From Actinocorallia herbida (GTDB lineage: Bacteria > Actinomycetota > Actinomycetes > Streptosporangiales > Streptosporangiaceae), in NCBI RefSeq assembly GCF_003751225.1, contig NZ_RJKE01000001.1, forward strand, positions 7,316,001 to 7,380,000: a stretch of 64,000 nt of DNA. Reading direction: 5' to 3'. Of the stretch, positions 9,263 through 17,701 are shown one piece after another; the stretch's first letter is position 1; the number at the start of each line of letters is the position of its first letter. A model generated the notes under the pieces. The model worked only from the letters and a program-made list of their open reading frames with translations, was not told the origin of the DNA and ran no database searches. A program made the translations under genes and the position numbers.

Positions 9263-9925
9263 TCACTGGCCGTAGACGTTCTGGTAGCGGTCGTAAAGGG
9301 AGTCGATGTCCGGCTGCGCGATCGGCAGCGGCGCGCCGAGCTGCCGGGAGATGTGCACGGTCCTGGCCACGTCCTCGCACATCACCGCGGCCTTGACCGC
9401 CGAACGGGCGGACCCGCCGATGGTGAACACGCCGTGGTTGCGCATGAGGACGGCCGGGCTGCGGTGCCCGTCGAGGGTCTCCACGACGCCGCGGCCGATG
9501 TCGTCGCCGCCGATGAGGGCGAACGGGCCGACCGGGATCTCCCCGCCGAACTCGTCGGCCATCGCGGTCAGCACGCAGGGGATCGCCTCGTTGCGGGCGG
9601 CCCAGGCCGTCGCGTAGGTCGAGTGGGTGTGCACGACGCCGCCGACGTCGGCGCGGTGCCGGTACACGTAGGCGTGCGCGAACACGTCGGACGACGGCTT
9701 GAGCGCGTCGGCGTCGACCGGCTCGCCGTCCATGTCGCACAGCACCATGGACTCCGGCGTCAGCTCCTCGTACGCGAGGCCGCTGGGCTTGATGAGGAAG
9801 TGCTCATCGTCCACGCGCGCCGACACATTGCCCGCGGTCCACACGACGAGGCCGGACTCGATGAGGGCCTGGTGCAGGTCGGCCAGCTCGCGGCGGACGT
9901 CGGACAGTACGGCAGGGCTCGTCAC
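9263..9925 (-). CDS. araD: L-ribulose-5-phosphate 4-epimerase
   Basis: 220 residues from GTG 9925; a second GTG at 9934 is closer to the AAGAAGG ribosome site, so 9925 is preferred by spacing. Class II aldolase/epimerase fold: [27 protein letters not shown], the zinc-binding HTHS, and the later RNHGVFTIG segment. It epimerises L-ribulose 5-phosphate to D-xylulose 5-phosphate, feeding the pentose phosphate pathway. First gene of araDAB, with a perfect LacI-type operator 15 bp upstream of the start. Confidence 0.95.
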   Translation of the reverse strand: MTSPAVLSDVRRELADLHQALIESGLVVWTAGNVSARVDDEHFLIKPSGLAYEELTPESMVLCDMDGEPVDADALKPSSDVFAHAYVYRHRADVGGVVHTHSTYATAWAARNEAIPCVLTAMADEFGGEIPVGPFALIGGDDIGRGVVETLDGHRSPAVLMRNHGVFTIGGSARSAVKAAVMCEDVARTVHISRQLGAPLPIAQPDIDSLYDRYQNVYGQ

Positions 9926-9939
9926 CTTGCTCACCTTCT

Positions 9940-9953
9940 TGTTAGCGCTAACA
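9940..9953. promoter_or_regulatory. LacI-family operator upstream of araD
   Basis: TGTTAGCGCTAACA is a perfect 14-bp palindrome with the central CG typical of LacI/GalR-family operators. It lies just 5' of the araD ribosome-binding site, so bound repressor would block transcription of araDAB. The half-site differs from the operators at 15504-15539. Confidence 0.8.
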
Positions 9954-9956
9954 TTC

Positions 9957-10003
9957 GGCGGCCCCGCAGGGCCCGGGTCTTTCGGCGAGGGCGCGGGGCC
10001 GCC
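9957..10003 (-). terminator. Terminator-like hairpin after the permease operon
   Basis: Perfect 11-bp arms GGCGGCCCCGC and GCGGGGCCGCC with a 25-nt loop lie after the last permease stop and before the araD operator. It separates the transporter operon from araDAB, which supports araDAB having its own promoter. Confidence 0.45.
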
Positions 10004-10011
10004 CGGGGCGG

Positions 10012-10869
10012 CTACTTCACGGCGCCGCTGGTGATACCGGAGATGATCTTCCGCTGCGCGATCGCGAAGACCACGACGAGCGGGAGGCTCATGAGGATCA
10101 CGTAGGCGAAGATCAGATGCCAGTTGTTGAGGTAGAGGCCCGCGCTCGCCACCTGGAACAGGTTCAGCGGCAGGGTCTCCAGCCGTCCGCCGACGACGAA
10201 GAACGCGTAGAACACGTCGTTCCAGACGTACAGGCAGACGAGGATCGTGGCGGTCGCGAGGACCGGGCGCAGCAGCGGCAGCACCACCCGGACGAACACC
10301 TTCACCGGACCCGCGCCGTCGATCTGCGCGGCCTCCTCCAGGGAGGCGGGGATGGTGCGGACGAACCCGGTGACGAAGAAGATCACCGTCGACAGGTAGA
10401 TGCCCATGTAGACGCCGATCATCCCGACCGCGCTGCCCGCGAGGCCCAGCTGGCGCAGCAGCAGCACGAGGGTGACGACGGCCGGGGGCAGCACGATCCC
10501 GCTGATCGCCAGCGCGTACAGCGCGGCGGTGAGCTTGGACGCGCGGCGCGCGAGGATCCACGCGGCCATCGAGCCGACGATCAGCACGCCGATCACCGAC
10601 GGGATCACCACGAGGAGGCTGCCGAAGAAGCCCGCCGGGATGCCGCCGTCGGTCCAGACCGCCTTGAGGTTGTCCCACAGCTGCCACTTCGAGGGCAGCG
10701 AGAGGTCCGGCTGGAGCGCCTCACCGCGCGACTTGCCCGCCGTGGCGACGACGAGCCACAGCGGCACGCCGATCACCACGAGCGTCAGCAGCGGGGTGAA
10801 GACCGGCTGGAGACGGGTCCAGATCTTGGAGTCACTGAGCCCGGGACGGCCCGGGGAGGTCGCTTTCAC
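10012..10869 (-). CDS. ABC sugar transporter permease (MalG/AraQ-like)
   Basis: 285 residues from GTG 10869, whose first bases overlap the preceding permease stop (GTGA). About six membrane helices, and the EAA loop characteristic of binding-protein-dependent permeases: EEAAQIDGAGPVKVF. It is the second inner-membrane subunit of a CUT1-type importer encoded with the binding protein at 11918-13231 and the partner permease. In this arabinose locus the substrate is probably L-arabinose or an arabino-oligosaccharide. No ATPase gene is adjacent, so it probably borrows a shared MsiK-type ATPase. Confidence 0.9.
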   Translation of the reverse strand: MKATSPGRPGLSDSKIWTRLQPVFTPLLTLVVIGVPLWLVVATAGKSRGEALQPDLSLPSKWQLWDNLKAVWTDGGIPAGFFGSLLVVIPSVIGVLIVGSMAAWILARRASKLTAALYALAISGIVLPPAVVTLVLLLRQLGLAGSAVGMIGVYMGIYLSTVIFFVTGFVRTIPASLEEAAQIDGAGPVKVFVRVVLPLLRPVLATATILVCLYVWNDVFYAFFVVGGRLETLPLNLFQVASAGLYLNNWHLIFAYVILMSLPLVVVFAIAQRKIISGITSGAVK

Positions 10870-11840
10870 AGGATCTGCTCCCTCTTGCGCAGCAGGCCGA
10901 TGACGGGGAACGCCATGAGCGCCACGATGAGGAACAGCACAAGGCTCATGGTCGTGGCCTGGGCGAACAGGCCCTGGCCGAAGGTCCGGTAGATGAAGAT
11001 GTTGAGGATCTCCGTCGTCCGGGCGGGGCCGCCCTCGGTGGTGGCCTGGACGATGTCGAAGCCGTTCATCGAGCCGAGCAGCGAGGTGGCCACGTTGAAC
11101 GTGATCGCCGGGGCGAGGAACGGGAAGCGGATCTTCCAGAACATCAGCCAGCGGGACGCGCCGTCGATCTTCCCGGCCTCCAGGACGTCCGACGGGATCG
11201 TCTTCAGGCCGGCCAGGTAGATGAGCATGGAGAGGCCCATCCACTTCCAGGCGTGGATGACCGCCACGGTGCCGATCGTCCAGGTCGGGTCGGCGAGCCA
11301 CGCGTAGTCGATGTCGTGCCGCAGCAGCGTGCTGAGCAGCCCGTTGAGGCTGCCTTCCGGCTTGAGCAGCGCCTGGAAGATGTAGCCGACCGCGAGGGCC
11401 GACATCATCACGGGGATGAGGAAGAACACCCGGGCGATCCGGTTGATCTTCGTGTCGCGCTCCAGCAGGACCGCGAGGAGGAACCCGAAGAGGTTCTGGA
11501 AGACCGCCACCAGCACCGCGTAGACGATCGTGATCCGGAGCGCCCGGAACAGGGTCCCGTTCGACGCGAGGTTCGCGAAGTTGTCCGTGCCGACCGGGTT
11601 GATCTCGGCCTTGAAGCTCGACCAGTCGGTGAAGGCGTAGATGAAGTTGAAGACCGTCGGCAGGAAGAAGAACACGAGCAGGATCGCGAACGCGGGCGCG
11701 AGGAACCACATGGGGTGCGTGCGCTTGATGACGCGGTTGCGCGGCTTCTTCTGGGACGCCTTCTTCGTGGCGCGGTGCGGCCGGACGGGCTGTGCCGACT
11801 CCGGCTCCGGCCCTGAGGCCGTTTCATTGATCGTCTGCAT
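10866..11840 (-). CDS. ABC sugar transporter permease (MalF/AraP-like)
   Basis: 324 residues. A basic cytoplasmic N-terminus of about 40 residues is followed by six membrane helices starting at MWFLAPAFAILLVFFFLP, and the permease EAA loop LEAGKIDGASRWLMF. It pairs with the downstream permease (4-bp overlap) to form the translocation channel of the CUT1 importer. The binding-protein gene lies 77 bp upstream on the same strand. Confidence 0.9.
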   Translation of the reverse strand: MQTINETASGPEPESAQPVRPHRATKKASQKKPRNRVIKRTHPMWFLAPAFAILLVFFFLPTVFNFIYAFTDWSSFKAEINPVGTDNFANLASNGTLFRALRITIVYAVLVAVFQNLFGFLLAVLLERDTKINRIARVFFLIPVMMSALAVGYIFQALLKPEGSLNGLLSTLLRHDIDYAWLADPTWTIGTVAVIHAWKWMGLSMLIYLAGLKTIPSDVLEAGKIDGASRWLMFWKIRFPFLAPAITFNVATSLLGSMNGFDIVQATTEGGPARTTEILNIFIYRTFGQGLFAQATTMSLVLFLIVALMAFPVIGLLRKREQIL

Positions 11841-11917
11841 AGGGGCGGCTCCTTGCCGGCCGGACGGCCCGGGCTGGTGGGCCCGGGACGTCCGGCCGCG
11901 CGGTCGTCGTCTCGGGC

Positions 11918-13231
11918 CTAGAAGCCCGAGGCTCCGGCCGCCTGGGCGAGCTGGGCGAACTGGTCCTGGGTGGCCTTCGCGACCTGCTCCGGCGTCATCT
12001 GGCCGGTGATCATGTCCGCGAGGTTGATGTACAGGTCCGGGTTGGCGATCGCGAGGGCCTGCATGGACCCCGCGGCGTCGCCGAGGGAGGCGTGCGCGTC
12101 GAGCAGGGCCTGCGGAACGCCCGCGGGGCTCTCGACGGACGTCTTCAGCGAGACGGTCTGCTGGTCGGCGACGAAGTCGGCGTAGCCGGGGCCCATCCAG
12201 TAGGACAGGAGCTGGCGGGCCGCGGCCTCGCGCTTCGCGTCACCGGTCTTGAAGGCGACGAGGGCGTTGGCCTGGTCGGGGATGTACGTGCCGACGTTGC
12301 CGGACGGCGCGATCGGGAAGAAGCCGATCTTCTCGTTCAGCTCGGGGGTCTCGGCGAGCGCCTGGAGCTGGCCGAAGAACGAGTTCACCTGGACGACCAT
12401 GGCGGCGTCTCCGTTGAGCAGGGCCTTGCCCTGGTCCTCGAACGTCGCGGTCTTGATGTCCTTGTTGAACAGGCCCTCGTCGATCAGGGACTTGTAGTTC
12501 TTGATCGTGTCGAGGATGACCGGGTCGGTGAACTTGGTCTCGCCCGCGTTCACCTTGTCCCACAGGCCGTCCTTGGCGGCGTCCGCGAGCTGGACCTGGA
12601 CCCACCACTGGGTGCCCCAGCGGTCGGCGGCCATCTCGTAGAACGGCGTGACGCCCTTGCTCTTGAGGCCGCGGGCGGTCTCGACCATGTCCGCGAAGTT
12701 CTTCGGGGTGGCCTTGACGCCGGCCTTCTCGAAGACCTCCTTGTTGTAGTAGACGCCCTGCACGGCCGGGCTCGTGACGAGCGCGGCGTAGCGGGTGTCG
12801 TTCAGGAGGCCGGTGAGGTCCTTGACGTCCGGCGACAGCTCGGACAGCCACGGGGCGTCGTCGAGCGGCTGGAGGTTGGTCTTGGCGTTGATCGCGGTCA
12901 GCATCGACGCGGTCGGCTGCCAGAAGGCCAGGTCCGGCTTGTCACCGGTGGCGACCTTGGTCTGGATGCCCTGCTCGTACGGGTCGGGGATCGTGACGAT
13001 CTCGACCTTGGCGCCGGTGGCCGCCTCGAAGCCCTTGACGACCTTCTCGGGGACCGTGTTGCTGTTCTGGGCGGCCCAGATCGTCAGCTTCTGGCCGTCC
13101 AGCTTGGCGGTGGGGTCCGCCCAGGTGATGGCCGCGGCGTCGTCGGTCGAGGTGCTCGTACCGGGGTCGCTACAGGCCGCCGCGCCGAGAGCGAGCGACG
13201 CCGCTGCGGCGATGACCTTCCATTTCTTCAC
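11918..13231 (-). CDS. Extracellular sugar-binding lipoprotein of CUT1 ABC importer
   Basis: 437 residues from GTG 13231. The N-terminus is a lipoprotein signal: KKWKV, a hydrophobic stretch ALGAAAC and a lipidated cysteine followed by SDPGTSTS. The mature part has the usual family 1 binding-protein features: LTIWAAQN, VVKGFEAATGAKVEI, PDLAFWQ, and AMVVQVNSFFG. It captures the sugar outside the membrane and hands it to the two permeases encoded next. It is 64 bp downstream of the GH36 glycosidase, so both are probably transcribed from the promoter at the 15504-15539 operators. Confidence 0.92.
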   Translation of the reverse strand: MKKWKVIAAAASLALGAAACSDPGTSTSTDDAAAITWADPTAKLDGQKLTIWAAQNSNTVPEKVVKGFEAATGAKVEIVTIPDPYEQGIQTKVATGDKPDLAFWQPTASMLTAINAKTNLQPLDDAPWLSELSPDVKDLTGLLNDTRYAALVTSPAVQGVYYNKEVFEKAGVKATPKNFADMVETARGLKSKGVTPFYEMAADRWGTQWWVQVQLADAAKDGLWDKVNAGETKFTDPVILDTIKNYKSLIDEGLFNKDIKTATFEDQGKALLNGDAAMVVQVNSFFGQLQALAETPELNEKIGFFPIAPSGNVGTYIPDQANALVAFKTGDAKREAAARQLLSYWMGPGYADFVADQQTVSLKTSVESPAGVPQALLDAHASLGDAAGSMQALAIANPDLYINLADMITGQMTPEQVAKATQDQFAQLAQAAGASGF

Positions 13232-13295
13232 TGACTGATCTCTTTCTCGGGTGGGGGAGATCGCTTTACGGCACGGAACAGACAAACTTAACTGC

Positions 13296-15446
13296 TCAGT
13301 GTGTGCGCTCGGCGACAGATCGGATGCGGAGGAAGCGTGCGGTGAAGGGCGCCTCAACGGGGTCGGAGACCGACAGCACGCCGGTTTCCGCGTCGAAGGA
13401 CGCCTCGTAGGGGGGCAGGTCGCGCGGGTAGAGGGTGTCCAACACCACATCGCGGCCCGCCAGGTGCGGGAAGGACAGCTCGACGGAGTCCGGGCCGCCG
13501 CGGTGCCAGAGCGCCACGTAGGTGACCTCTCCGGCGACGAGGCCGACCGCCGTCCACGGGTCGGTCCAGCCGGGCAGACCCAGCGGCCAGACCGGGACGG
13601 ACCGGGCGAGCTCGGCGCGGACGTCCTTGTGCACGGCGACGGCCGCGCGGACCGAGGCGAGCTGCGCGTCCGTCATCCGGGCCAGGTGGCCGGACAGGTA
13701 CATACGGCCGGGCATGCCTGTGACGAGGCAGAACGCGGCCTCTTCGGGCGTCATCTCCGGCTGCGGGTAGGCCCAGTTGCCGGCCTGCTCGGGCAGCACC
13801 GACAGTGGCGCCGAGGCGGCGATCGGCGGGTAGAGCGTGAAGCTCTGCTGGTCGGTGGTCGACTGGAGCTGGAGCCGGGAGAGCAGCGCGTAGTCCATGC
13901 GCATCGCGCCGGAGCCGCAGTTCTCCAGGATCAGCTCGGGGTGGCGGTCCAGGACGCCGTCGAGCCAGGCCAGGTGCGCCCGGTTGTGCGCCAGCAGGCC
14001 GGCGCCGACGCTGTCGGCGGCCAGGTCCGTGCCCGCGCCCGGGTCGATGTTGTAGTCGAGCTTGAAGAAGCCGACCCCGTACTGCTCGACCAGGCGGTCG
14101 ACGGTCGCGTCCAGGTGCGCGATCGCGGCCGGGTGGCGCAGGTCGAGGTGGTAGCGGCCGTGCTCGACGACGCGGACGCCGTCGCGCTGGAGGAAGGCCT
14201 CGGCGGGCAGCTCGTCGGCCAGCGGGCTGCGCACGCCGATCACCTCGGGCTCCAGCCACAGGCCCGGCTGCATGCCGCGCTCGCGGATGTGCGCGACGAC
14301 CTTCTCCAGGCCGCCGTCGGGGAACCGGGTCGTCGAGGCCTCCCAGGCGCCGACGCCGTCCCACCAGTAGCCGGTGTCGTCGTACCAGCCGGCGTCGATG
14401 CAGAAGATCTCCGCGCCCGCCTCGGCTGCGGCGTCGATCAGCGGGAGCAGCTTCTCGGTCGTCGGGTCGCCCATGAGGGTGTTCATGTAGTCGTTGAAGA
14501 CCAGGGCGAGGGCCGCGGTGTCGGGGTGCGGGCGGCGAATCGCGCGGCGGTGCGCGCTGAGCGCGGCGACGGCGCCGTCGAAACCCGTCGCCGAGGTGGC
14601 GAGGGAGACCGGCACGGTCGTGAAGGACGCGCCAGCGGCGAGCCGCTGCGACCACTGGTGGTCGATGTCGTTCGGGCCGGTGAAGGCGGCGTAGGCGCCG
14701 TCGAGACGCTCGGCGACCTCCCAGCGCCAGGCGCCGTTCTGCTCGACCTGCCAGGCCCAGGCCTGCCCGGACGCGGGATCGAGGAGCGCACCGGTCGGCA
14801 GCGCGCCGCCGGTGGACCAGGCGCCGGTGCTGATCGCGGCGAACCGGCCGCGGCCGTGCTGCGGGCCGTGCGCGGGCAGGTCGAGTTCGACCGCGGGGCC
14901 CTCGCGCAGCGCGGTCGTGGTGAAGCGGCCCTCGCCGAGCCACTCGCCCTCGCCGCGCACCACTTCGAGGCCTTGGACGGGCAGGCCGTGGAAGCCCGCG
15001 GCGAGGGACGTGACGCCCAGCAGCAGGACCGGCTCCGCGCCCTCGTTCACGACCTCGGTCCAGGCCTGGACGGCGGCGACGCCGTCGGCGGAGCGGAGGT
15101 GGACGCGGGCGACGAGGCCGGTGACGGCGTCGCGCAGGTCGATCCGGAGGGTGTGCCAGACGCCGTCACGGCCGGACTCGCCGCCGGTGAAGGCGAGGCG
15201 GCGTCCGATCGTCGTCTCGGAGAAGCGGCCGGAGACGTGGCCCCTGCCCTGGCCGGGGGTGAGGATCTCCACCAGCGGCTGCGCGGTCGCACCGGTCTGC
15301 GTGAGCGGGGCGTCGGCGGGGGCCGCGGCGATCGCGCGCACGCTCACCGGACGGCCGGGGGCCGTGTCGATCGCGACCGTGAGCGCGGCATGCCCCCACA
15401 CCAGGCGCTGCGCGGCGTCCACTGCGTTCAAGTCCAGGCTCCTCAT
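13296..15446 (-). CDS. GH36-family alpha-galactosidase / possible beta-L-arabinopyranosidase
   Basis: 716 residues with the three-part GH36 layout: N-terminal beta-sandwich (about 1-300), catalytic barrel (about 310-620) and C-terminal beta domain. The nucleophile aspartate lies in FFKLDYNIDPG; ENCGSGAMRMDYALLSRLQ followed by STTDQQS contains the acid/base aspartate. There is no signal peptide, so it acts in the cytoplasm on imported oligosaccharides. GH36 enzymes normally release alpha-D-galactose, but beta-L-arabinopyranose is its stereochemical analogue, and the gene sits in an L-arabinose locus upstream of its importer, so arabinopyranosidase activity is possible. Confidence 0.85.
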   Translation of the reverse strand: MRSLDLNAVDAAQRLVWGHAALTVAIDTAPGRPVSVRAIAAAPADAPLTQTGATAQPLVEILTPGQGRGHVSGRFSETTIGRRLAFTGGESGRDGVWHTLRIDLRDAVTGLVARVHLRSADGVAAVQAWTEVVNEGAEPVLLLGVTSLAAGFHGLPVQGLEVVRGEGEWLGEGRFTTTALREGPAVELDLPAHGPQHGRGRFAAISTGAWSTGGALPTGALLDPASGQAWAWQVEQNGAWRWEVAERLDGAYAAFTGPNDIDHQWSQRLAAGASFTTVPVSLATSATGFDGAVAALSAHRRAIRRPHPDTAALALVFNDYMNTLMGDPTTEKLLPLIDAAAEAGAEIFCIDAGWYDDTGYWWDGVGAWEASTTRFPDGGLEKVVAHIRERGMQPGLWLEPEVIGVRSPLADELPAEAFLQRDGVRVVEHGRYHLDLRHPAAIAHLDATVDRLVEQYGVGFFKLDYNIDPGAGTDLAADSVGAGLLAHNRAHLAWLDGVLDRHPELILENCGSGAMRMDYALLSRLQLQSTTDQQSFTLYPPIAASAPLSVLPEQAGNWAYPQPEMTPEEAAFCLVTGMPGRMYLSGHLARMTDAQLASVRAAVAVHKDVRAELARSVPVWPLGLPGWTDPWTAVGLVAGEVTYVALWHRGGPDSVELSFPHLAGRDVVLDTLYPRDLPPYEASFDAETGVLSVSDPVEAPFTARFLRIRSVAERTH

Positions 15447-15503
15447 GATCAGTCGGGGGTGGCGGCTCGTCCGTGGGGGGTCGGCGTCAGCCTCGATCAG
15501 TCG

Positions 15504-15539
15504 TGTGACCGGTCACATTGTGGAGTGTGACCGTTCACA
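15504..15539. promoter_or_regulatory. Tandem LacI-type operators upstream of the GH36/importer operon
   Basis: TGTGACCGGTCACA at 15504-15517 is a perfect palindrome with central CG; TGTGACCGTTCACA at 15526-15539 is a one-sided variant. Their centres are 22 bp apart, two helical turns, so two repressor dimers could bind the same face. They lie 58-93 bp upstream of the GH36 start and 48 bp after the LacI gene. Confidence 0.75.
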
Positions 15540-15586
15540 TCACCAAATGGGAAGATGTGTTCGCCGTTCTGTTACCGGAACTTAAC

Positions 15587-16588
15587 CTACTGTCGGGCCG
15601 GCGATGCTGTGGACTCGCGGACCACGAGATGAGGTACCGGGAGCACCGCCGGCGAGGCCGGAAGCCCGTCCAGCTCGGCCGCGAGGGCCGTCAGGCAGGC
15701 CCTGCCGAGGGCGGCGAAATCGATCCGGACCGTGGTGAGCGCGGGCGTCCAGTAGGCCGACCCGGGCACGTCGTCGAAGCCGACGACGCTCACCTCGCCC
15801 GGCACGTCACGGCCCGCGTCGTACAGGGCGCGCCGGACGGCGAGGGCGGTGTCGTCGTTGCCGCAGAGGATCGCGGTGACCTCCGGATCCTGCGCCAGGG
15901 TCCGGCCCGCCTCGTAGGCCGACCTCGCGTCCCATCCGGCCGGGACCACCTCGGGGACCGGCGCGCCCGCCCCGTCCAGGGCCAGCCGCCAGCCCGCCTC
16001 ACGCCCCCGTGTCCCCGACTCCGACGGGATCGCCACATGGTGCACGGTCCGATGCCCCAGCGCGAGGAGATGCCGCGTCGCGTCCACCGCCGCCGGGCCC
16101 TCGTCCAGGCAGATCACCGTGCGGTCCGTCTCCGGCACCGCCCCGGGCTCGATCGCCGCCACGGCGGGCACGCCCTCCGGCAGCAGCCTGAGCGCCGCCA
16201 TCCCCTCCTCGTCGAACGCCACGACCACGACCCCGCCCGCCGTCGGATCACTCGCGTACTCCACGGCCTGCCGGACGTCGCCCTCCCGGGCCGACTCGAT
16301 CACCCGCACCCCGACGGAGAACCCCCGCTCCCTGGCCTCCCCCTCGATCCCCTGCAACACCGACGCGTAGCCGTACAGGGTCGTGTTCGACGTCACCACG
16401 GTCACCGCCCGAGCCCGTCCCAGCCCCAACGCCCGAGCCGCCCGGCTGGGCCGGTACCCCAACCGCTCCATCGCCTCGACGACCCGGGCCCGGGTCTCCG
16501 CATGCACCCGCGGCGAGTCATTCAGGACCCGCGAAACCGTCTGATACGACACCCCCGCGGCCGCCGCCACATCCCGAATACTCGGCAC
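15587..16588 (-). CDS. LacI-family transcriptional repressor of the arabinose/glycoside locus
   Basis: 333 residues from GTG 16588 (GAGGGG 4 nt upstream); longer upstream readings would add a non-conserved Gly/Arg extension. The N-terminal LacI HTH is textbook: PSIRDVAAAAGVSYQTVSRVLN, here split as SIRDVAAAAGVS then YQTVSRVLND, and the hinge RPSRAARALGLGR. The periplasmic-binding-like core follows, with the family's GFDDVPGSAYWTPALTTV near the end. It is immediately upstream of the tandem operators and of the GH36 gene on the same strand, so it very likely represses that operon and perhaps araDAB. Confidence 0.92.
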   Translation of the reverse strand: MPSIRDVAAAAGVSYQTVSRVLNDSPRVHAETRARVVEAMERLGYRPSRAARALGLGRARAVTVVTSNTTLYGYASVLQGIEGEARERGFSVGVRVIESAREGDVRQAVEYASDPTAGGVVVVAFDEEGMAALRLLPEGVPAVAAIEPGAVPETDRTVICLDEGPAAVDATRHLLALGHRTVHHVAIPSESGTRGREAGWRLALDGAGAPVPEVVPAGWDARSAYEAGRTLAQDPEVTAILCGNDDTALAVRRALYDAGRDVPGEVSVVGFDDVPGSAYWTPALTTVRIDFAALGRACLTALAAELDGLPASPAVLPVPHLVVRESTASPARQ

Positions 16589-16796
16589 CGCACCCCTCAC
16601 CCCCGCGCGAACCTCCCGGCCCCGCACCCCGGAACCCGCCGGCGCTCCCCGAACGCGCGCGAGCCCCGCCAACGCCCCGAAACTCTACTCCCCGCCCCAT
16701 CGGCGCTGTGCCCGCGCACAGAGCTCACGGTGAGGCCGTGCGCGCAGACAGGGCCGCTGCTTACACTCGGCGCCACCTACACCGAGGAGGACGGGC

Positions 16797-17168
16797 ATGG
16801 CCGTCGATCCCACCCGGCAGGACCTCGAACGGCTCCTCGCCGAGGACGACGGGGCACCCGTCGTGATGCTCAACCTGCTCCGCTTCGCCCCCGAAGGGGC
16901 CGCCCTGTACGCCGAGTACTCCAAGCGCGCGGCCCCCTTCCTCGCCAAATACGGAGGCACCCTCCTGTACGCGGGCGCGTACTCCACCCCCCTCGTCACC
17001 TCCCCCGACCACACCTGGGACGCGATCCTCGTCGTCCGCTACCCCACTCGCGACGCCTTCCTCCAGATGATCGCCGACCCCGGCTACCAGGAGATCACCC
17101 CCCTCCGCACCCGCGCCCTCTCCGAGGCGGTACTCCAGGCCACGACCGCCTGGCCCTCCAGCCCCTGA
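16797..17168 (+). CDS. DUF1330 family protein (dimeric alpha-beta barrel)
   Basis: 123 residues; ATG 16797 preceded by GAGGAGG. The PVVMLNLLRF segment, then ALYAEYSKRAAPFL, and ILVVRYPTRDAFLQMIADPGY are the recognisable ferredoxin-like alpha-beta strands of DUF1330/NIPSNAP-type proteins. Members are small cytoplasmic dimers of uncertain function, sometimes linked to oxidation of small molecules. It is a single gene; the 3' end overlaps antisense the tail of the membrane-protein gene at 17084-17701. Confidence 0.8.
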   Translation: MAVDPTRQDLERLLAEDDGAPVVMLNLLRFAPEGAALYAEYSKRAAPFLAKYGGTLLYAGAYSTPLVTSPDHTWDAILVVRYPTRDAFLQMIADPGYQEITPLRTRALSEAVLQATTAWPSSP

Positions 17169-17701
17169 CCCACGTCGAGGCCGCCGCGGCACGGCTCGCC
17201 CGCCGGGTCGCGGGGGTCCTGGGGTGGTTCGAGAGGCGGGGGCGCGTAGGGGCTGCGGGACGCGAGGGACGGGGCGCGGCGGCGGCGGAGGGGGATCAGG
17301 GCGAGGGCGGTGAGGCCGAGGGCCAGTTGGGCGAGGGAGAGTCCTGTCAGCGCGCTCATGGGGAGCGAGGGGAGGACGGACGTGGAGTGCGGGTGAGCGG
17401 CGGACGGCACGACGCTGCCCGAGGTGGCGGTGTGCGGGCCCAGGTGGAGGGTGAGCATCGCGGCGGCCAGGAAGGCGGTCTTGGTCCAGCAGTGGGGGGA
17501 AGGGGACCGCCAGAGGACGGGGGCGCAGGTGAGGCAGGCCGCGGTGACGACGACCATCACGAGGACGCGCGGGAGGTCGGGCACGATGTCGCCGAAGAGG
17601 AGGGGGAGGTGGGCCGCGGCGCAGGCGACGGTCAGGGTCGCGCCCGTTCTGCCGAGGAGGGTTCGGGCCGGGACGTGGTCAGAGCAGGTCGAAGTACTCA
17701 C
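17084..17701 (-). CDS. Hypothetical four-helix membrane protein
   Basis: 205 residues if GTG 17701 is used; this start lies inside the 3' end of the glutamine-synthetase-like gene (23-bp overlap) with GGGAG 4 nt upstream. Four hydrophobic segments are visible: around LTVACAAAHLPLLFG, RVLVMVVVTAACLTCAPVL, KTAFLAAAMLTLHLG and LAQLALGLTALALIPL. The last 60 residues are polar and Pro/Arg-rich and overlap the DUF1330 gene antisense by 85 bp, so the real stop region is unusual. I do not recognise the family. It could be a decayed gene. Confidence 0.5.
   Translation of the reverse strand: MSTSTCSDHVPARTLLGRTGATLTVACAAAHLPLLFGDIVPDLPRVLVMVVVTAACLTCAPVLWRSPSPHCWTKTAFLAAAMLTLHLGPHTATSGSVVPSAAHPHSTSVLPSLPMSALTGLSLAQLALGLTALALIPLRRRRAPSLASRSPYAPPPLEPPQDPRDPAGEPCRGGLDVGQGLEGQAVVAWSTASERARVRRGVISW

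Noticed and set aside
13251-15530. Long plus-strand open reading over the GH36 gene
   Set aside because: Antisense shadow; Gly/Arg/Val-rich composition without recognisable motif, while the minus strand carries clear GH36 catalytic motifs.
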